64,000 nt of DNA from Actinobacillus sp. (GCA_020026155.1 JAHHQX010000010.1:17391-81390), one strand, 5' to 3'; counted from the first letter of the stretch, positions 34,603-43,959 are shown. Made by a program: numbers and translations. The notes: generated from the letters alone by a model not told the origin.

Positions 34603-36096
34603 TTATTGATTACCAATTCCACCATATTTGTATTCTGGGATCATATTGTGATCGGTAATCACCTCTAATGGATGGTGGATACGGGAAAAATCAATTTGAT
34701 CGTATGGAATAAGTTTATGTTCCAAAATCTTATTCGTACCGATTTTCAATTCATTATTATCTTTAAATACAGGTTGTTGGTTATAAGGCCATACCATTTT
34801 GCTGAGTGCAGTTTCGATCTTTTCACGAGTAAGTGGCTGAATAGGTTTTAAACTTGCAATCGCAAAGTTTTCATATTGATAGACATCTGGAAAAACTTGT
34901 TTGGCAGTATAGAATGCATCCATAAACCATGTAGTGTTATAAGAAAGGAAGCCATTTGGATTAAGATGTTCTTTTGCCAATGTTAGGAATTCCTTACTTA
35001 ATAAGTTGGTGGAGTAGTTACGCCAATACCAAGTGGTATTCATAAGAATATAATCAAATTTAAGATCTTTATGACGCGCTAACCAGCGACGACCATCATC
35101 CGCAATAACAGTAATGCGTTTATCTTTCAATAAATGATTCATGGCAGGATAGAATTTTGCGAAATCTACATATGCAGGATTAATTTCAACGACTGTCATA
35201 TGTTTAAGATTTGGAATAGCCGCTAAAACTTCCACCCAAGAGCCAGTAGAAAGCCCAACAACTAAGATATTTTCAGCTTTCGGCGCAATAACAGGAAGCA
35301 AATAAGCACGCTCTACCATATTGTTATCTTTAATTAAACTTGTGTTAAGTTTACCGTCATAAACATTATTACCAAAAACAAATTTATCATGTGTTTTTTC
35401 TTGATCATACACTTGGATAAAGCCATTTTTATTTTCAATAAGGGTTTCTAATGTCATTCCATCATAACGCCCTAAATTATGAATCATGGTCTCAGGTAAC
35501 GTAAAAATACTAATTAAAGTAAGGATACCAATAATTGCTGAAAGAATTTTCAGCCAAAGTTTTGATACACAGAAAAAAATGACAACAAAAGTAGTCGTGA
35601 TAATGAGCAAATACATTTGTTGAGTATTGAAGATATCTAAGAGATAAAATCCAACAAAAATAGGTGCAATTGTACAGCCCAAAACATTTGCAAAATATAC
35701 ATTAGAAATCGCTGCGCCTGTTTTGACTTTTTCAGTACCAAGGTGATGAACCATCGGGAAAACAATTCCACGGAGCATCGCGGTAATGACCATACACAAG
35801 GCCGCATTCCAAAATGATGGATTACCTACGCAGAAATAGCAAAGTGCGACGATATCGAATAGATTTGCGATAAAAAATACGTGACCAATATTAGGAATGG
35901 ATACCAGTTCTTGTTTACAGAGCTGTTTACCGATTAAAGAGCCAATCGCAATACCAAAAAGGAATAATGCTAAAGTGAGAGAAAAGGCCTGCGGTAAAGA
36001 GTGGGTAATAAATCCAAAAATACGAATATAAATTACTTCAATACTCAGGCTTAAAAAGCCCCCAATAAATGAGAGCAGTGCGGCTTTTTTATTCAT
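34603..36096 (-). CDS. Membrane protein with C-terminal spermidine-synthase-like methyltransferase-fold domain
   Basis: 497 aa. Residues 1 to ~195 have about six hydrophobic helices. From ~215 to 440 a Rossmann domain resembles spermidine synthase: ENILVVGLSTGSWVEVLA in place of the usual glycine-rich GGGDG loop, MTVVEINPAYVDFAKF, ADDGRRWLA, and FDYILMNTTWYWRNYSTNLLS where the gatekeeper aspartate of aminopropyltransferases is replaced by asparagine. True spermidine synthase activity is therefore doubtful. It overlaps the upstream membrane gene by 8 bases. No speD is nearby. Confidence 0.75.
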   Translation of the reverse strand: MNKKAALLSFIGGFLSLSIEVIYIRIFGFITHSLPQAFSLTLALFLFGIAIGSLIGKQLCKQELVSIPNIGHVFFIANLFDIVALCYFCVGNPSFWNAALCMVITAMLRGIVFPMVHHLGTEKVKTGAAISNVYFANVLGCTIAPIFVGFYLLDIFNTQQMYLLIITTTFVVIFFCVSKLWLKILSAIIGILTLISIFTLPETMIHNLGRYDGMTLETLIENKNGFIQVYDQEKTHDKFVFGNNVYDGKLNTSLIKDNNMVERAYLLPVIAPKAENILVVGLSTGSWVEVLAAIPNLKHMTVVEINPAYVDFAKFYPAMNHLLKDKRITVIADDGRRWLARHKDLKFDYILMNTTWYWRNYSTNLLSKEFLTLAKEHLNPNGFLSYNTTWFMDAFYTAKQVFPDVYQYENFAIASLKPIQPLTREKIETALSKMVWPYNQQPVFKDNNELKIGTNKILEHKLIPYDQIDFSRIHHPLEVITDHNMIPEYKYGGIGNQ

Positions 36097-36712
36097 GAGC
36101 AGTCACCTTTCTAATTGATGATAATACGACAAAAATAGACGTTGCGACGATGAGGTTAATGGTTGCCGCAATATAGATTGTTTGATCGAGGGTGTAAGAG
36201 GTAAATAGAATGAAACCAGTCGCAAAACACGCTACACCAGCGCCAATTGTATTAGTAAAATAAAGCCACCCGATATTGTCCCCAATGTTAGGATTATATT
36301 GTTGGAGATAAGTAGTAAGGAGTGGAAGAGTACACCCCATTAAGAAAGTAGGGAAAAGTAATAAAATGAAGTTAGCAAAAGCAATCATAAAGGTGGAACT
36401 ATATAGAAACGTTTCTTGTGACCACATTAAAATACTTGGGCTAGCAAAACCGAAACAACCGATTCCGATCTCTGTTAACGCGAAAAAAATAATGATATTT
36501 GCTGTATTAGGGAGGAGCTTATCTGCAATGCGACCACCAAAATAAGCGCCCACGCCCAGTCCCGCCATAAACACGCTGATAATCACGGTAATAGATTCTA
36601 AATCCACTCCAAACGCGGTAAATAACATACGCTGCCATGCAATTTGGTAAATAAGTGCAGAGAAACCTGACATAAAGAAAATTGTTTTGATAAAAATATT
36701 CAGTAATTTCAT
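36089..36712 (-). CDS. Membrane half of a spermidine-synthase-like transporter/enzyme pair
   Basis: 207 aa, about six helices. FFMSGFSALIYQIAWQRML (about 12-30) is the signature that opens fused 'membrane plus spermidine-synthase-like' proteins; GLGVGAYFGGRIAD and LFPTFLMGCTLPLL also match. In many bacteria this forms one polypeptide with the second membrane half and the enzymatic domain, so here the protein is apparently split in two overlapping genes (ATGAATAA). A perfect palindrome lies about 60 bases upstream. Substrate unknown. Confidence 0.75.
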   Translation of the reverse strand: MKLLNIFIKTIFFMSGFSALIYQIAWQRMLFTAFGVDLESITVIISVFMAGLGVGAYFGGRIADKLLPNTANIIIFFALTEIGIGCFGFASPSILMWSQETFLYSSTFMIAFANFILLLFPTFLMGCTLPLLTTYLQQYNPNIGDNIGWLYFTNTIGAGVACFATGFILFTSYTLDQTIYIAATINLIVATSIFVVLSSIRKVTAHE

Positions 36713-36769
36713 AAATTATCCTACTTTAACTTAGAGTTAATTAATTTTAGTTAATTTAGAAATGACATA

Positions 36770-36787
36770 CTATGATCGAGATCATAG
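36770..36787. promoter_or_regulatory. Perfect palindromic operator candidate
   Basis: CTATGATC-GA-GATCATAG, 8+2+8 bases. The inner part ATGAT-CGAG-ATCAT is one outer base per half away from an FNR site. It is centred about 66 bases before the start of the split spermidine-synthase-like operon (minus strand), and about 90 bases past the stem of the next gene's 3' end. Possible CRP/FNR-family operator. Confidence 0.55.
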
Positions 36788-36868
36788 GATTTTGGAGGGA
36801 TAAAATATATTTCACTAAATAATAAAGGAGGCAAATTTGCCCCCTTTTAGATACTTAGACGAGATTGC

Positions 36869-37207
36869 CTATTTTTGCTGATCCACCGCCTCTAAAGCGC
36901 GTAAAGCATACGTATAGGCAGCGCCAGCATTTAAAGCGATCGCGGTTGCTAAAGCTCCAGCAATTTCACTTTCGGTTGCGCCTGCTCTTGCAGCTTCTTC
37001 AGCATGAACACTAATACAGCTTTCGCAACGTGTAGTTATGGCAACGGCTAATGCGATCAATTCACGTGTTTTATGATCAAGTGCTTCGGCAGCAGCAGCG
37101 GTGCCGAGTGCTTTATAAGCCTCTAACATTTTAGGATGATTCTGTCCGAGTTTACCAAAAGATTGTTTTACTAATGTGGTATGATTTTTCCAATTGTTAA
37201 ATTCCAT
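36869..37207 (-). CDS. Carboxymuconolactone decarboxylase / AhpD-like protein
   Basis: 112 aa, all helical. The AhpD-type redox motif CESCISVH (C-x2-C with following His, about 59-66) follows RELIALAVAITTR. These small proteins act as thiol-based peroxidase partners or as gamma-carboxymuconolactone decarboxylases; the CxxC-xxxH motif favours a redox role. It is divergent from an AraC regulator at 37313, a common pairing. AAGGAG precedes the start. Confidence 0.88.
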   Translation of the reverse strand: MEFNNWKNHTTLVKQSFGKLGQNHPKMLEAYKALGTAAAAEALDHKTRELIALAVAITTRCESCISVHAEEAARAGATESEIAGALATAIALNAGAAYTYALRALEAVDQQK

Positions 37208-37312
37208 ATTTGCTCCTTATGCATGCTTTGAATAAGTGATATAACGTTGTGTATTTTTGCTATTTTTTAGGAATTAAAATCGTTAAAAAATCTCATTTTT
37301 TAGAGGTAAAGT

Positions 37313-38254
37313 ATGATTGATATATTAAGCAAGCTGATTAAGTTAGCGCAGATTTCTGGCGGAATTGATAGTGTTTGCCAATTAGATGGAAGTTGGTATT
37401 TAGATAATACCGCTAATGCGCCAAATGCAGTTTTACATATGATCATTGAGGGAGAAGGCTATTTAAAGATTAAAGGCGAGTCCAAAGTTATTCCCATCAG
37501 CCAAGGGGATATTCTATTTTTTCCGAGAGGAGAAGCCCATATTTTAAGTAGCCAATCGCAGTGTGATAATACGTTAGCAGTTCCTTATACAAAGTCACAA
37601 GAATATTTAACTGTGCGTCATTCAAGTGGGACAGTGGTGAATTTCAAATTGTTCTGCGCCCATTTTTCTTATGATAAAAAAGCGGTGTTGTTTCAGAATT
37701 TACCTCCATGGTTTAAAGTAAACCTTCCCGATAACCAATGGCAACCCTTATGGTCATTGCTTTCCCAAGAAATAGAAACTAAACCAGGGCATCAACAGAT
37801 TATCGATAATTTATCGACCGTCTTATTTACCTTTATTTTGAGGGCTTATCTCGCTAAACCTGAAGCGCATACAATTGGGATTTTACATGGTATGCAAGAT
37901 CCCCGTTTAGCGCCACTTTTATATGAAATTGTCAAGGATCCCGCAATTGATTGGACAATTACAGAAATGTCTAAAAAAACCTTTCTATCAAGAGCACAAT
38001 TTATTCGAATTTTTAAACAACAAATAGGGATTACTCCCCATCTTTTTGTTCAAAAAATTCGATTACAACAAGCTGCCTATTTATTAAGGACAACCTTAAA
38101 TTCAGTTACGAACATCGCTGCGTTAGTTGGTTTCCAAACAGAAACTCATTTTATTAAAGCATTTAAAAAATATTATTCGGTGACACCTAAAAATTATAGG
38201 GTTGAGCAACTTAAAAATGATAGAAATCCCGCAAGAGTGACCAATGATGCTTGA
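37313..38254 (+). CDS. AraC family transcriptional regulator with N-terminal cupin
   Basis: 313 aa. An N-terminal cupin-type sensing domain (about 15-110; ISQGDILFFPRGEAHIL is the typical cupin strand-turn) is followed by two AraC helix-turn-helix motifs (about 205-300): MSKKTFLSRAQFIRIFKQQIGITP and the second HTH ending in ETHFIKAFKKYYSVTPKNYR (shown split). It is divergent from the AhpD-like gene with a 105-bp gap, so it probably controls that gene. Effector unknown. Confidence 0.9.
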   Translation: MIDILSKLIKLAQISGGIDSVCQLDGSWYLDNTANAPNAVLHMIIEGEGYLKIKGESKVIPISQGDILFFPRGEAHILSSQSQCDNTLAVPYTKSQEYLTVRHSSGTVVNFKLFCAHFSYDKKAVLFQNLPPWFKVNLPDNQWQPLWSLLSQEIETKPGHQQIIDNLSTVLFTFILRAYLAKPEAHTIGILHGMQDPRLAPLLYEIVKDPAIDWTITEMSKKTFLSRAQFIRIFKQQIGITPHLFVQKIRLQQAAYLLRTTLNSVTNIAALVGFQTETHFIKAFKKYYSVTPKNYRVEQLKNDRNPARVTNDA

Positions 38255-38340
38255 ATAGTAACCGTTCTATACAGTTCAATCCCCAGTATTTTTCTGTTAG
38301 AATTCTAGTAAATTTTTGCCTCACAATAAGAATGAATCCA

Positions 38341-40236
38341 ATGAATAAGCAATATTCAGCTAATGAAATAACAGTTTTAAAAGATCTTGAACCTGTACAG
38401 CTTCGTCCAGGTATGTACACCATCACCACCCGTCCAAATCATCTTGCCCAAGAAGTGATAGATAATAGTGTCGATGAAGCACTCGCAGGCTATGCGACAC
38501 GCGTAGAAGTGATTTTGCATGAAGATCATTCTATCGAAGTCATTGATAATGGACGTGGGATGCCAGTTGATATTCACCCCGTTGAAAAAATTTCAGGGGT
38601 AGAGCTAATCCTGACAAAATTACATGCGGGTGGTAAATTTAATAATGATAACTATAAAATCTCTGGTGGCTTACATGGCGTAGGGATTTCAGTCGTAAAT
38701 GCGTTATCTGACCGAGTTGATGTCGAAGTAAAACGTGGTGGCGAAATTTATCATATTGCCTTTGAAAACGGTCACAAAGTGGAAGAATTAGAAGTGATCG
38801 GCACTTGCGGTCGCCGTACAACAGGAACGACTGTTCGTTTTAAACCAAATCCAAAATATTTTGATAATGCTCATTTCTCTGTTTCACAATTACGTCATTT
38901 ATTGCGCGCAAAAGCCGTGCTTTGCTCAGGACTAGAAGTTATCTTTATTGATAAAGTGAACCATACTGAAGACAAATGGTACTACGAAGATGGTTTGAGC
39001 GCTTATCTAAGTGAAGCGGTAAACGGTTATGAAACTTTACCTGAAAAACCATTCGTAGGAGATTTTCAAGGCGAAACGGAAGCGGTAAGTTGGGCGCTTT
39101 GCTGGTTACCGAATGGCGGTGAATTACTGGGTGAAAGTTATGTGAACCTGATCCCAACTGCACAAGGTGGTACACACGTCAATGGTTTACGCCAAGGCTT
39201 ATTAGACGCAATGCGTGAGTTTTGCGAATTTAGAAATCTTTTACCAAAAAATGTGAAGTTAACCGCAGATGATATTTGGGATCGTTGTGCGTATGTACTT
39301 TCCTTAAAAATGCAAGAACCACAATTTGCTGGGCAAACCAAAGAACGTCTTTCTTCCCGCCAAAGTAGCGTATTTGTAAGTGGCGTCGTGAAAGATACCT
39401 TTAGCTTGTGGCTAAATCAAAACGTTCAAGAAGCAGAATTATTAGCACGCATGGCGATTTCTTCTGCTGAAAAACGTTTACGGGCTTCTAAAAAAGTAGT
39501 GCGTAAAAAAATCGTTTCTGGTCCTGCCTTACCAGGAAAATTAGCGGATTGTACACAACAAGATTTAAATAAAACCGAACTATTCCTAGTAGAAGGGGAT
39601 TCTGCGGGCGGTAGTGCAAAACAGGCACGTAACCGTGATTACCAAGCGATCTTGCCGTTGCGAGGGAAAATTTTAAACACTTGGGAAGTGTCTGCAGATC
39701 AAGTGCTTGCCTCAAATGAAGTGCATGACATTGCCGTAGCTCTAGGGATTGATCCAGATAGTGACGATTTATCCCAATTACGCTACGGGAAAGTATGTAT
39801 TCTTGCCGATGCGGACTCAGATGGATTACATATCGCTACGCTACTTTGTGCATTATTCTTGCGCCATTTCCCAAAACTGGTTGAAGATGGCCATGTTTAC
39901 GTAGCAATGCCGCCACTTTATCGTATTGATATCGGTAATGACGTTTACTACGCATTGGATGAAAGTGAAAAAGAAGCGATTTTAGATCGTTTACGTAAGA
40001 AAAAAGGCAAAATCGGCGTACAACGCTTTAAAGGGTTAGGTGAAATGAACCCAAGTCAATTACGTGAAACTACGATGGACCCGAATACCCGTCGTCTTGT
40101 GCAATTAACTTTTGAAAATGTCGAAGAAGAAAGCAATGCGACCTTTGAAATGATGGATATGCTTCTTGCGAAAAAACGTGCTGAAGATCGTAAAAAATGG
40201 CTTCAAGATAACGGCGATCACGCAGAATTAAACTAA
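38341..40236 (+). CDS. parE: DNA topoisomerase IV subunit B
   Basis: ATPase subunit of the decatenating topoisomerase. 631 aa from ATG 38341, normal for ParE; an in-frame start 90 bases upstream lacks homology and another lies 9 bases upstream. GHKL motifs: DNSVDEALAGYA, DNGRGMPVD and GGLHGVGISVVNALS. TOPRIM domain: LFLVEGDSAGGSAKQ and LADADSDGLH. RPGMYT is followed by I where D is usual. Adjacent to parC with 87 bases between. Confidence 0.97.
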   Translation: MNKQYSANEITVLKDLEPVQLRPGMYTITTRPNHLAQEVIDNSVDEALAGYATRVEVILHEDHSIEVIDNGRGMPVDIHPVEKISGVELILTKLHAGGKFNNDNYKISGGLHGVGISVVNALSDRVDVEVKRGGEIYHIAFENGHKVEELEVIGTCGRRTTGTTVRFKPNPKYFDNAHFSVSQLRHLLRAKAVLCSGLEVIFIDKVNHTEDKWYYEDGLSAYLSEAVNGYETLPEKPFVGDFQGETEAVSWALCWLPNGGELLGESYVNLIPTAQGGTHVNGLRQGLLDAMREFCEFRNLLPKNVKLTADDIWDRCAYVLSLKMQEPQFAGQTKERLSSRQSSVFVSGVVKDTFSLWLNQNVQEAELLARMAISSAEKRLRASKKVVRKKIVSGPALPGKLADCTQQDLNKTELFLVEGDSAGGSAKQARNRDYQAILPLRGKILNTWEVSADQVLASNEVHDIAVALGIDPDSDDLSQLRYGKVCILADADSDGLHIATLLCALFLRHFPKLVEDGHVYVAMPPLYRIDIGNDVYYALDESEKEAILDRLRKKKGKIGVQRFKGLGEMNPSQLRETTMDPNTRRLVQLTFENVEEESNATFEMMDMLLAKKRAEDRKKWLQDNGDHAELN

Positions 40237-40241
40237 TTATC

Positions 40242-40266
40242 ACGCCCCAATTTCCATAAAAAATTA
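40242..40266 (+). repeat. Dispersed 25-bp repeat, single copy
   Basis: ACGCCCCAATTTCCA then TAAAAAATTA, in the parE-parC gap. It provides the left arm of the hairpin at 40246-40286. Confidence 0.75.
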
Positions 40267-40286
40267 TGTAGAAAATGGAAATTGGG
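40246..40286 (+). other. Hairpin between parE and parC
   Basis: CCCAATTTCCAT (40246-40257) and ATGGAAATTGGG (40275-40286): a perfect 12-bp stem with a 17-base AT loop and no T run. It may be a decayed inverted repeat pair. It could tune parC expression or mRNA stability rather than terminate. Confidence 0.65.
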
Positions 40287-40323
40287 TTGCCCTTGTGAGC
40301 GAAGAAAACGAAAGATAACAATT

Positions 40324-42567
40324 ATGAGCGAAATTAATTACGAAGGCATTGAGCAAATGCCGATCCGCCAATTTACAGAAAGCGCCTATTTAAATTATTC
40401 CATGTATGTAATTATGGATCGTGCTTTACCTTTTATTGGCGACGGTTTAAAACCTGTACAACGTCGTATTATCTATGCGATGAGTGAATTGGGGCTAAAT
40501 GCCACAGCAAAATATAAAAAATCTGCCCGTACAGTCGGGGACGTACTCGGTAAATTCCACCCGCATGGTGATAGTGCGTGTTACGAGGCAATGGTACTTA
40601 TGGCACAACCTTTCTCCTACCGTTATCCATTGATTGATGGGCAAGGGAACTGGGGGGCAGCAGATGATCCAAAATCTTTTGCGGCGATGCGTTATACTGA
40701 ATCACGCCTTGCTAAAATTTCTGAAGTCCTTTTATCTGAATTAGGACAAGGTACCGTTGATTTCCAACCAAACTTTGATGGTACGTTGACGGAACCTCAA
40801 TACCTTCCAGCCCGTTTACCGCATATTTTATTAAATGGTACGACAGGGATTGCGGTAGGTATGGCAACGGATATCCCGCCACACAACTTAAATGAAGTGG
40901 CAGAAGCCGCCGTGATGCTTTTAGATAATCCACAAGCCACCCTTGATGATGTCATGCAACATGTTCAAGCGCCTGATTACCCAACGGAAGCAGAAATCAT
41001 TACGCCAAAAGCAGAAATTCGCAAGATGTATGCCATGGGACGTGGATCGCTCAAAATGCGAGCGGTATGGCAAAAAGATCAAGGTGAGATCGTCATCACC
41101 GCACTGCCGTATCAAGCATCGCCAAGTAAGATCATTACGCAAATTGCGGATCAAATGGCAGCGAAAAAATTACCTATGCTAGAAGATATCCGTGACGAGG
41201 CGGATCACGATAATCCAGTGCGTATCGTGCTTGTACCGCGCTCAAATCGTGTGGATCTCGATGCCGTAATGACGCACCTTTTTGCCACCACGGATCTGGA
41301 AAAAAGCTATCGTGTAAATATGAACATGATCGGTTTAGACAATAAACCTGCGGTTAAAAATTTACTTGAAATTTTAACAGAATGGTTGAGTTTCCGCCGT
41401 ACGACTGTTACTCGCCGCTTACAACATCGTTTAGATAAAGTATTAGATCGCTTACACATTTTAGAAGGGTTAATGGTAACATTCTTAAATGTAGAAGAAG
41501 TTATTGAGATTATTCGTCATCATGATAATCCAAAAGCAGAACTCATTAAGCGCTTTAATTTATCTGAAGTCCAAGCAGAGGCGATTTTAAATTTACGCTT
41601 ACGTCAATTAGCGAAATTAGAAGAAAATACACTGCGTGCAGAAAGCGATGATTTAGCTGATGAACGTCGTTATTTAGAAAAAATCTTAGGCTCAGCGAAA
41701 GAATTAGATGCGTTAGTTAAACACGAAATTCGTAATGATGCGATTGCCTATGCAAGCCCACGTCGCTCACCATTAGTAGAACGAGAAGAGGCGAAAGCAA
41801 TTAGCGAAGCGGATATGTTACCTGCTGAGGCTGTAACGGTTGTACTTTCACAAATGGGTTGGGCACGTTGTGCGAAAGGACACGACATTGATGTTCAAAA
41901 TCTTAATTACAAAGCAGGGGATAATTATCATGCCCATGCGCATGGTAAGAGCAATCAAGCTGCCTTATTCCTCGATAACACTGGACGTAGCTACGCACTA
42001 GAACCGCTTGCATTACCATCCGCACGCTCACAGGGCGAGCCATTGACGGGTAAATTAAATTTACCAGCGGGCGCAAATCTTGTGGATGTCATTATGGGTG
42101 ATGAAAATCAACAAATTTTAATGGCATCGGATGCGGGTTACGGATTTATTTGTACGCTTGCCGATTTAAATACGCGTAATAAAGCGGGTAAACGCCTCCT
42201 CACTCTCCCTGAAAATGCGCAAGTGTTACCACCACAAATGCTATCAGAAGGCAAAGATCTTCTGGTTTCTATCAGTAAAGGTGGACGGATGCTTGTATTC
42301 CCAGTTGCAGATTTACCTGTCTTAAACAAAGGTAAAGGGAATAAAATTATCAATATTTCGGCAGCCGATGCGAAAGAAGGGAAGGATGTGTTAGCGAAGT
42401 TATTGCTCATCAGTGAAAATGATAGCCTCGTATTCCATTCTGGAAAACGTAAAATTACGCTAAAACCGCAAGATATTCAAAAATTCCGTGCAGAACGCGG
42501 ACGCAAAGGAACGAGCTTGCCACGTGGCGTGCGTTATGAAAACGAAATTGAAATCGTCACTGAATAA
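40324..42567 (+). CDS. parC: DNA topoisomerase IV subunit A
   Basis: DNA cleavage and rejoining subunit. 747 aa from ATG 40324; the longer reading starting at 40282 lies in the hairpin and is rejected. Catalytic Y124 in AAMRYTESR. The quinolone-determining region FHPHGDSACYEAMVLMAQP has S84 and E88, the E. coli S80/E84 equivalents, both wild type. Coiled-coil gate region around 400-480 and C-terminal beta-pinwheel from ~500. Confidence 0.97.
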   Translation: MSEINYEGIEQMPIRQFTESAYLNYSMYVIMDRALPFIGDGLKPVQRRIIYAMSELGLNATAKYKKSARTVGDVLGKFHPHGDSACYEAMVLMAQPFSYRYPLIDGQGNWGAADDPKSFAAMRYTESRLAKISEVLLSELGQGTVDFQPNFDGTLTEPQYLPARLPHILLNGTTGIAVGMATDIPPHNLNEVAEAAVMLLDNPQATLDDVMQHVQAPDYPTEAEIITPKAEIRKMYAMGRGSLKMRAVWQKDQGEIVITALPYQASPSKIITQIADQMAAKKLPMLEDIRDEADHDNPVRIVLVPRSNRVDLDAVMTHLFATTDLEKSYRVNMNMIGLDNKPAVKNLLEILTEWLSFRRTTVTRRLQHRLDKVLDRLHILEGLMVTFLNVEEVIEIIRHHDNPKAELIKRFNLSEVQAEAILNLRLRQLAKLEENTLRAESDDLADERRYLEKILGSAKELDALVKHEIRNDAIAYASPRRSPLVEREEAKAISEADMLPAEAVTVVLSQMGWARCAKGHDIDVQNLNYKAGDNYHAHAHGKSNQAALFLDNTGRSYALEPLALPSARSQGEPLTGKLNLPAGANLVDVIMGDENQQILMASDAGYGFICTLADLNTRNKAGKRLLTLPENAQVLPPQMLSEGKDLLVSISKGGRMLVFPVADLPVLNKGKGNKIINISAADAKEGKDVLAKLLLISENDSLVFHSGKRKITLKPQDIQKFRAERGRKGTSLPRGVRYENEIEIVTE

Positions 42568-42587
42568 TCATTAATTAAAAGCATCCT

Positions 42588-42634
42588 ACGCCCCAATTTT
42601 CATAAAATTTTTCGAAAATTGGGGCGTATTTTTT
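42588..42634. repeat. Inverted pair of the 25-bp repeat; terminator of parC
   Basis: ACGCCCCAATTTTC (42588-42601) and its exact reverse complement (42614-42627) with loop ATAAAATTTTTC, then ATTTTTTT. Confidence 0.92.
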
Positions 42635-42666
42635 TGAATAATTATTACTCATTTAAAGGAAATTAA

Positions 42667-42710
42667 TGTGAGCTGACTCACAAAGGAAAAGATTAAAAAA
42701 GCGTTATTAT
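42667..42710 (+). promoter_or_regulatory. CRP-dependent promoter (class II geometry)
   Basis: TGTGAGCTGACTCACA (42667-42682) is a perfect CRP consensus TGTGA-N6-TCACA. TATTAT at 42705-42710 is a -10 that would place the CRP centre near -42. The iron alcohol dehydrogenase follows at 42772 after ACGAGGAG. Confidence 0.85.
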
Positions 42711-42771
42711 ATATATTTTATAACTATCTCTTATAATGATTTCAAAAATATAAAACTAACGAGGAGTCATT

Positions 42772-43932
42772 ATGTCAACATACTATTTTATTCCTACAAA
42801 AAGTGTTTTTGGTGCGGGATGCGTAGAAGATACGGGTGAAATTGCCAATTCATTAGGGATGAAAAAAGCCTTAATCGTTACCGATAAATTTTTAAGTCAA
42901 AGTGGTGTCGCAAATCGTATTGCCGATATTTTGAAAAAAGCGAATGTCGGTAGTGTGATTTTTGATGAAGTCGTGCCAAATCCAACGGATAAAAATGTAG
43001 AAGCAGGCGAAGCTTTATATAAAAAAGAACAATGTGATGCGATTATTACCTTAGGTGGCGGTTCATCACATGACTGCGGTAAAGGGATCGCTCTAGTTTG
43101 CCAAAATGGCGGAAAAATCCAAGATTTTGAAGGTATTGATGTTTCTACTCAAACCTTAATGCCATTATTGTCTATTAATACGACCGCGGGTACCGCCGCA
43201 GAAATGACCCGTTTTGCTATCATTACGGATACCTCCCGCCACGTTAAAATGGCAATTATTGATTGGCGTGTTACCCCGCTTATTGCAATTAATGATGCTG
43301 AAATGATGGCAACGATGCCACCACACTTAACCGCATCAACAGGGATGGATGCGTTGACTCATGCTATCGAAGCTTATGTTTCTACCGCACACAATCCATT
43401 AACTGATTGTGCAGCATTAAAAGCGATTCAACTTATTACAGAATATTTACCACGTGCTGTGGCGAATGGCGAAGATTTAGAAGCCCGTGAACAAATGGCG
43501 TATGCCCAATATCTTGCTGGGGTCGCATTTAATAATGCATCTTTAGGATATGTACATGCAATGGCACACCAATTGGGTGGCGTATATAACTTACCACATG
43601 GGGTTTGCAACGCGTTGTTATTACCATTCGTATGTAAATTTAATCTTATTGGCGCAACAAAACGTTTTGTTGATATTGCGAAAGCAATGGGCATTGTAAC
43701 AAAAGGGAAAACTGATCAACAAATTGGCACTGAATTGGTGAAATTCATCAAAGATTTTGGCGCAGAATTAGGTATTCCAGCAAATCTTGCTGAATTAGGT
43801 GTTAAAGAATCAGATTTTAAACTTATGGCAGAAAATGCGAAAAAAGATGCGTGTCAATTAACAAATCCACGCAAAGCGAGTCTAGAACAAGTGATTGAAA
43901 TGTATTTAGCTGCATTCCAAGGCACTTTGTAA
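42772..43932 (+). CDS. Iron-containing (group III) alcohol dehydrogenase
   Basis: 386 aa, FucO/DhaT-sized. NAD-binding GGGSSHDCGKG (95-105). Metal ligands fit D193, H197 (GMDALTHAIEAY), H262 and H276 (GYVHAMAHQLGGVYNLPHG), the same spacing as in FucO. Substrate cannot be read from sequence: lactaldehyde, 1,3-propanediol and ethanol/aldehyde enzymes share this pattern. The perfect CRP site upstream suggests a carbon-source-dependent fermentative role. Confidence 0.88.
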   Translation: MSTYYFIPTKSVFGAGCVEDTGEIANSLGMKKALIVTDKFLSQSGVANRIADILKKANVGSVIFDEVVPNPTDKNVEAGEALYKKEQCDAIITLGGGSSHDCGKGIALVCQNGGKIQDFEGIDVSTQTLMPLLSINTTAGTAAEMTRFAIITDTSRHVKMAIIDWRVTPLIAINDAEMMATMPPHLTASTGMDALTHAIEAYVSTAHNPLTDCAALKAIQLITEYLPRAVANGEDLEAREQMAYAQYLAGVAFNNASLGYVHAMAHQLGGVYNLPHGVCNALLLPFVCKFNLIGATKRFVDIAKAMGIVTKGKTDQQIGTELVKFIKDFGAELGIPANLAELGVKESDFKLMAENAKKDACQLTNPRKASLEQVIEMYLAAFQGTL

Positions 43933-43959
43933 GTGTAAAAATAGAATCTAAGGGAAATG

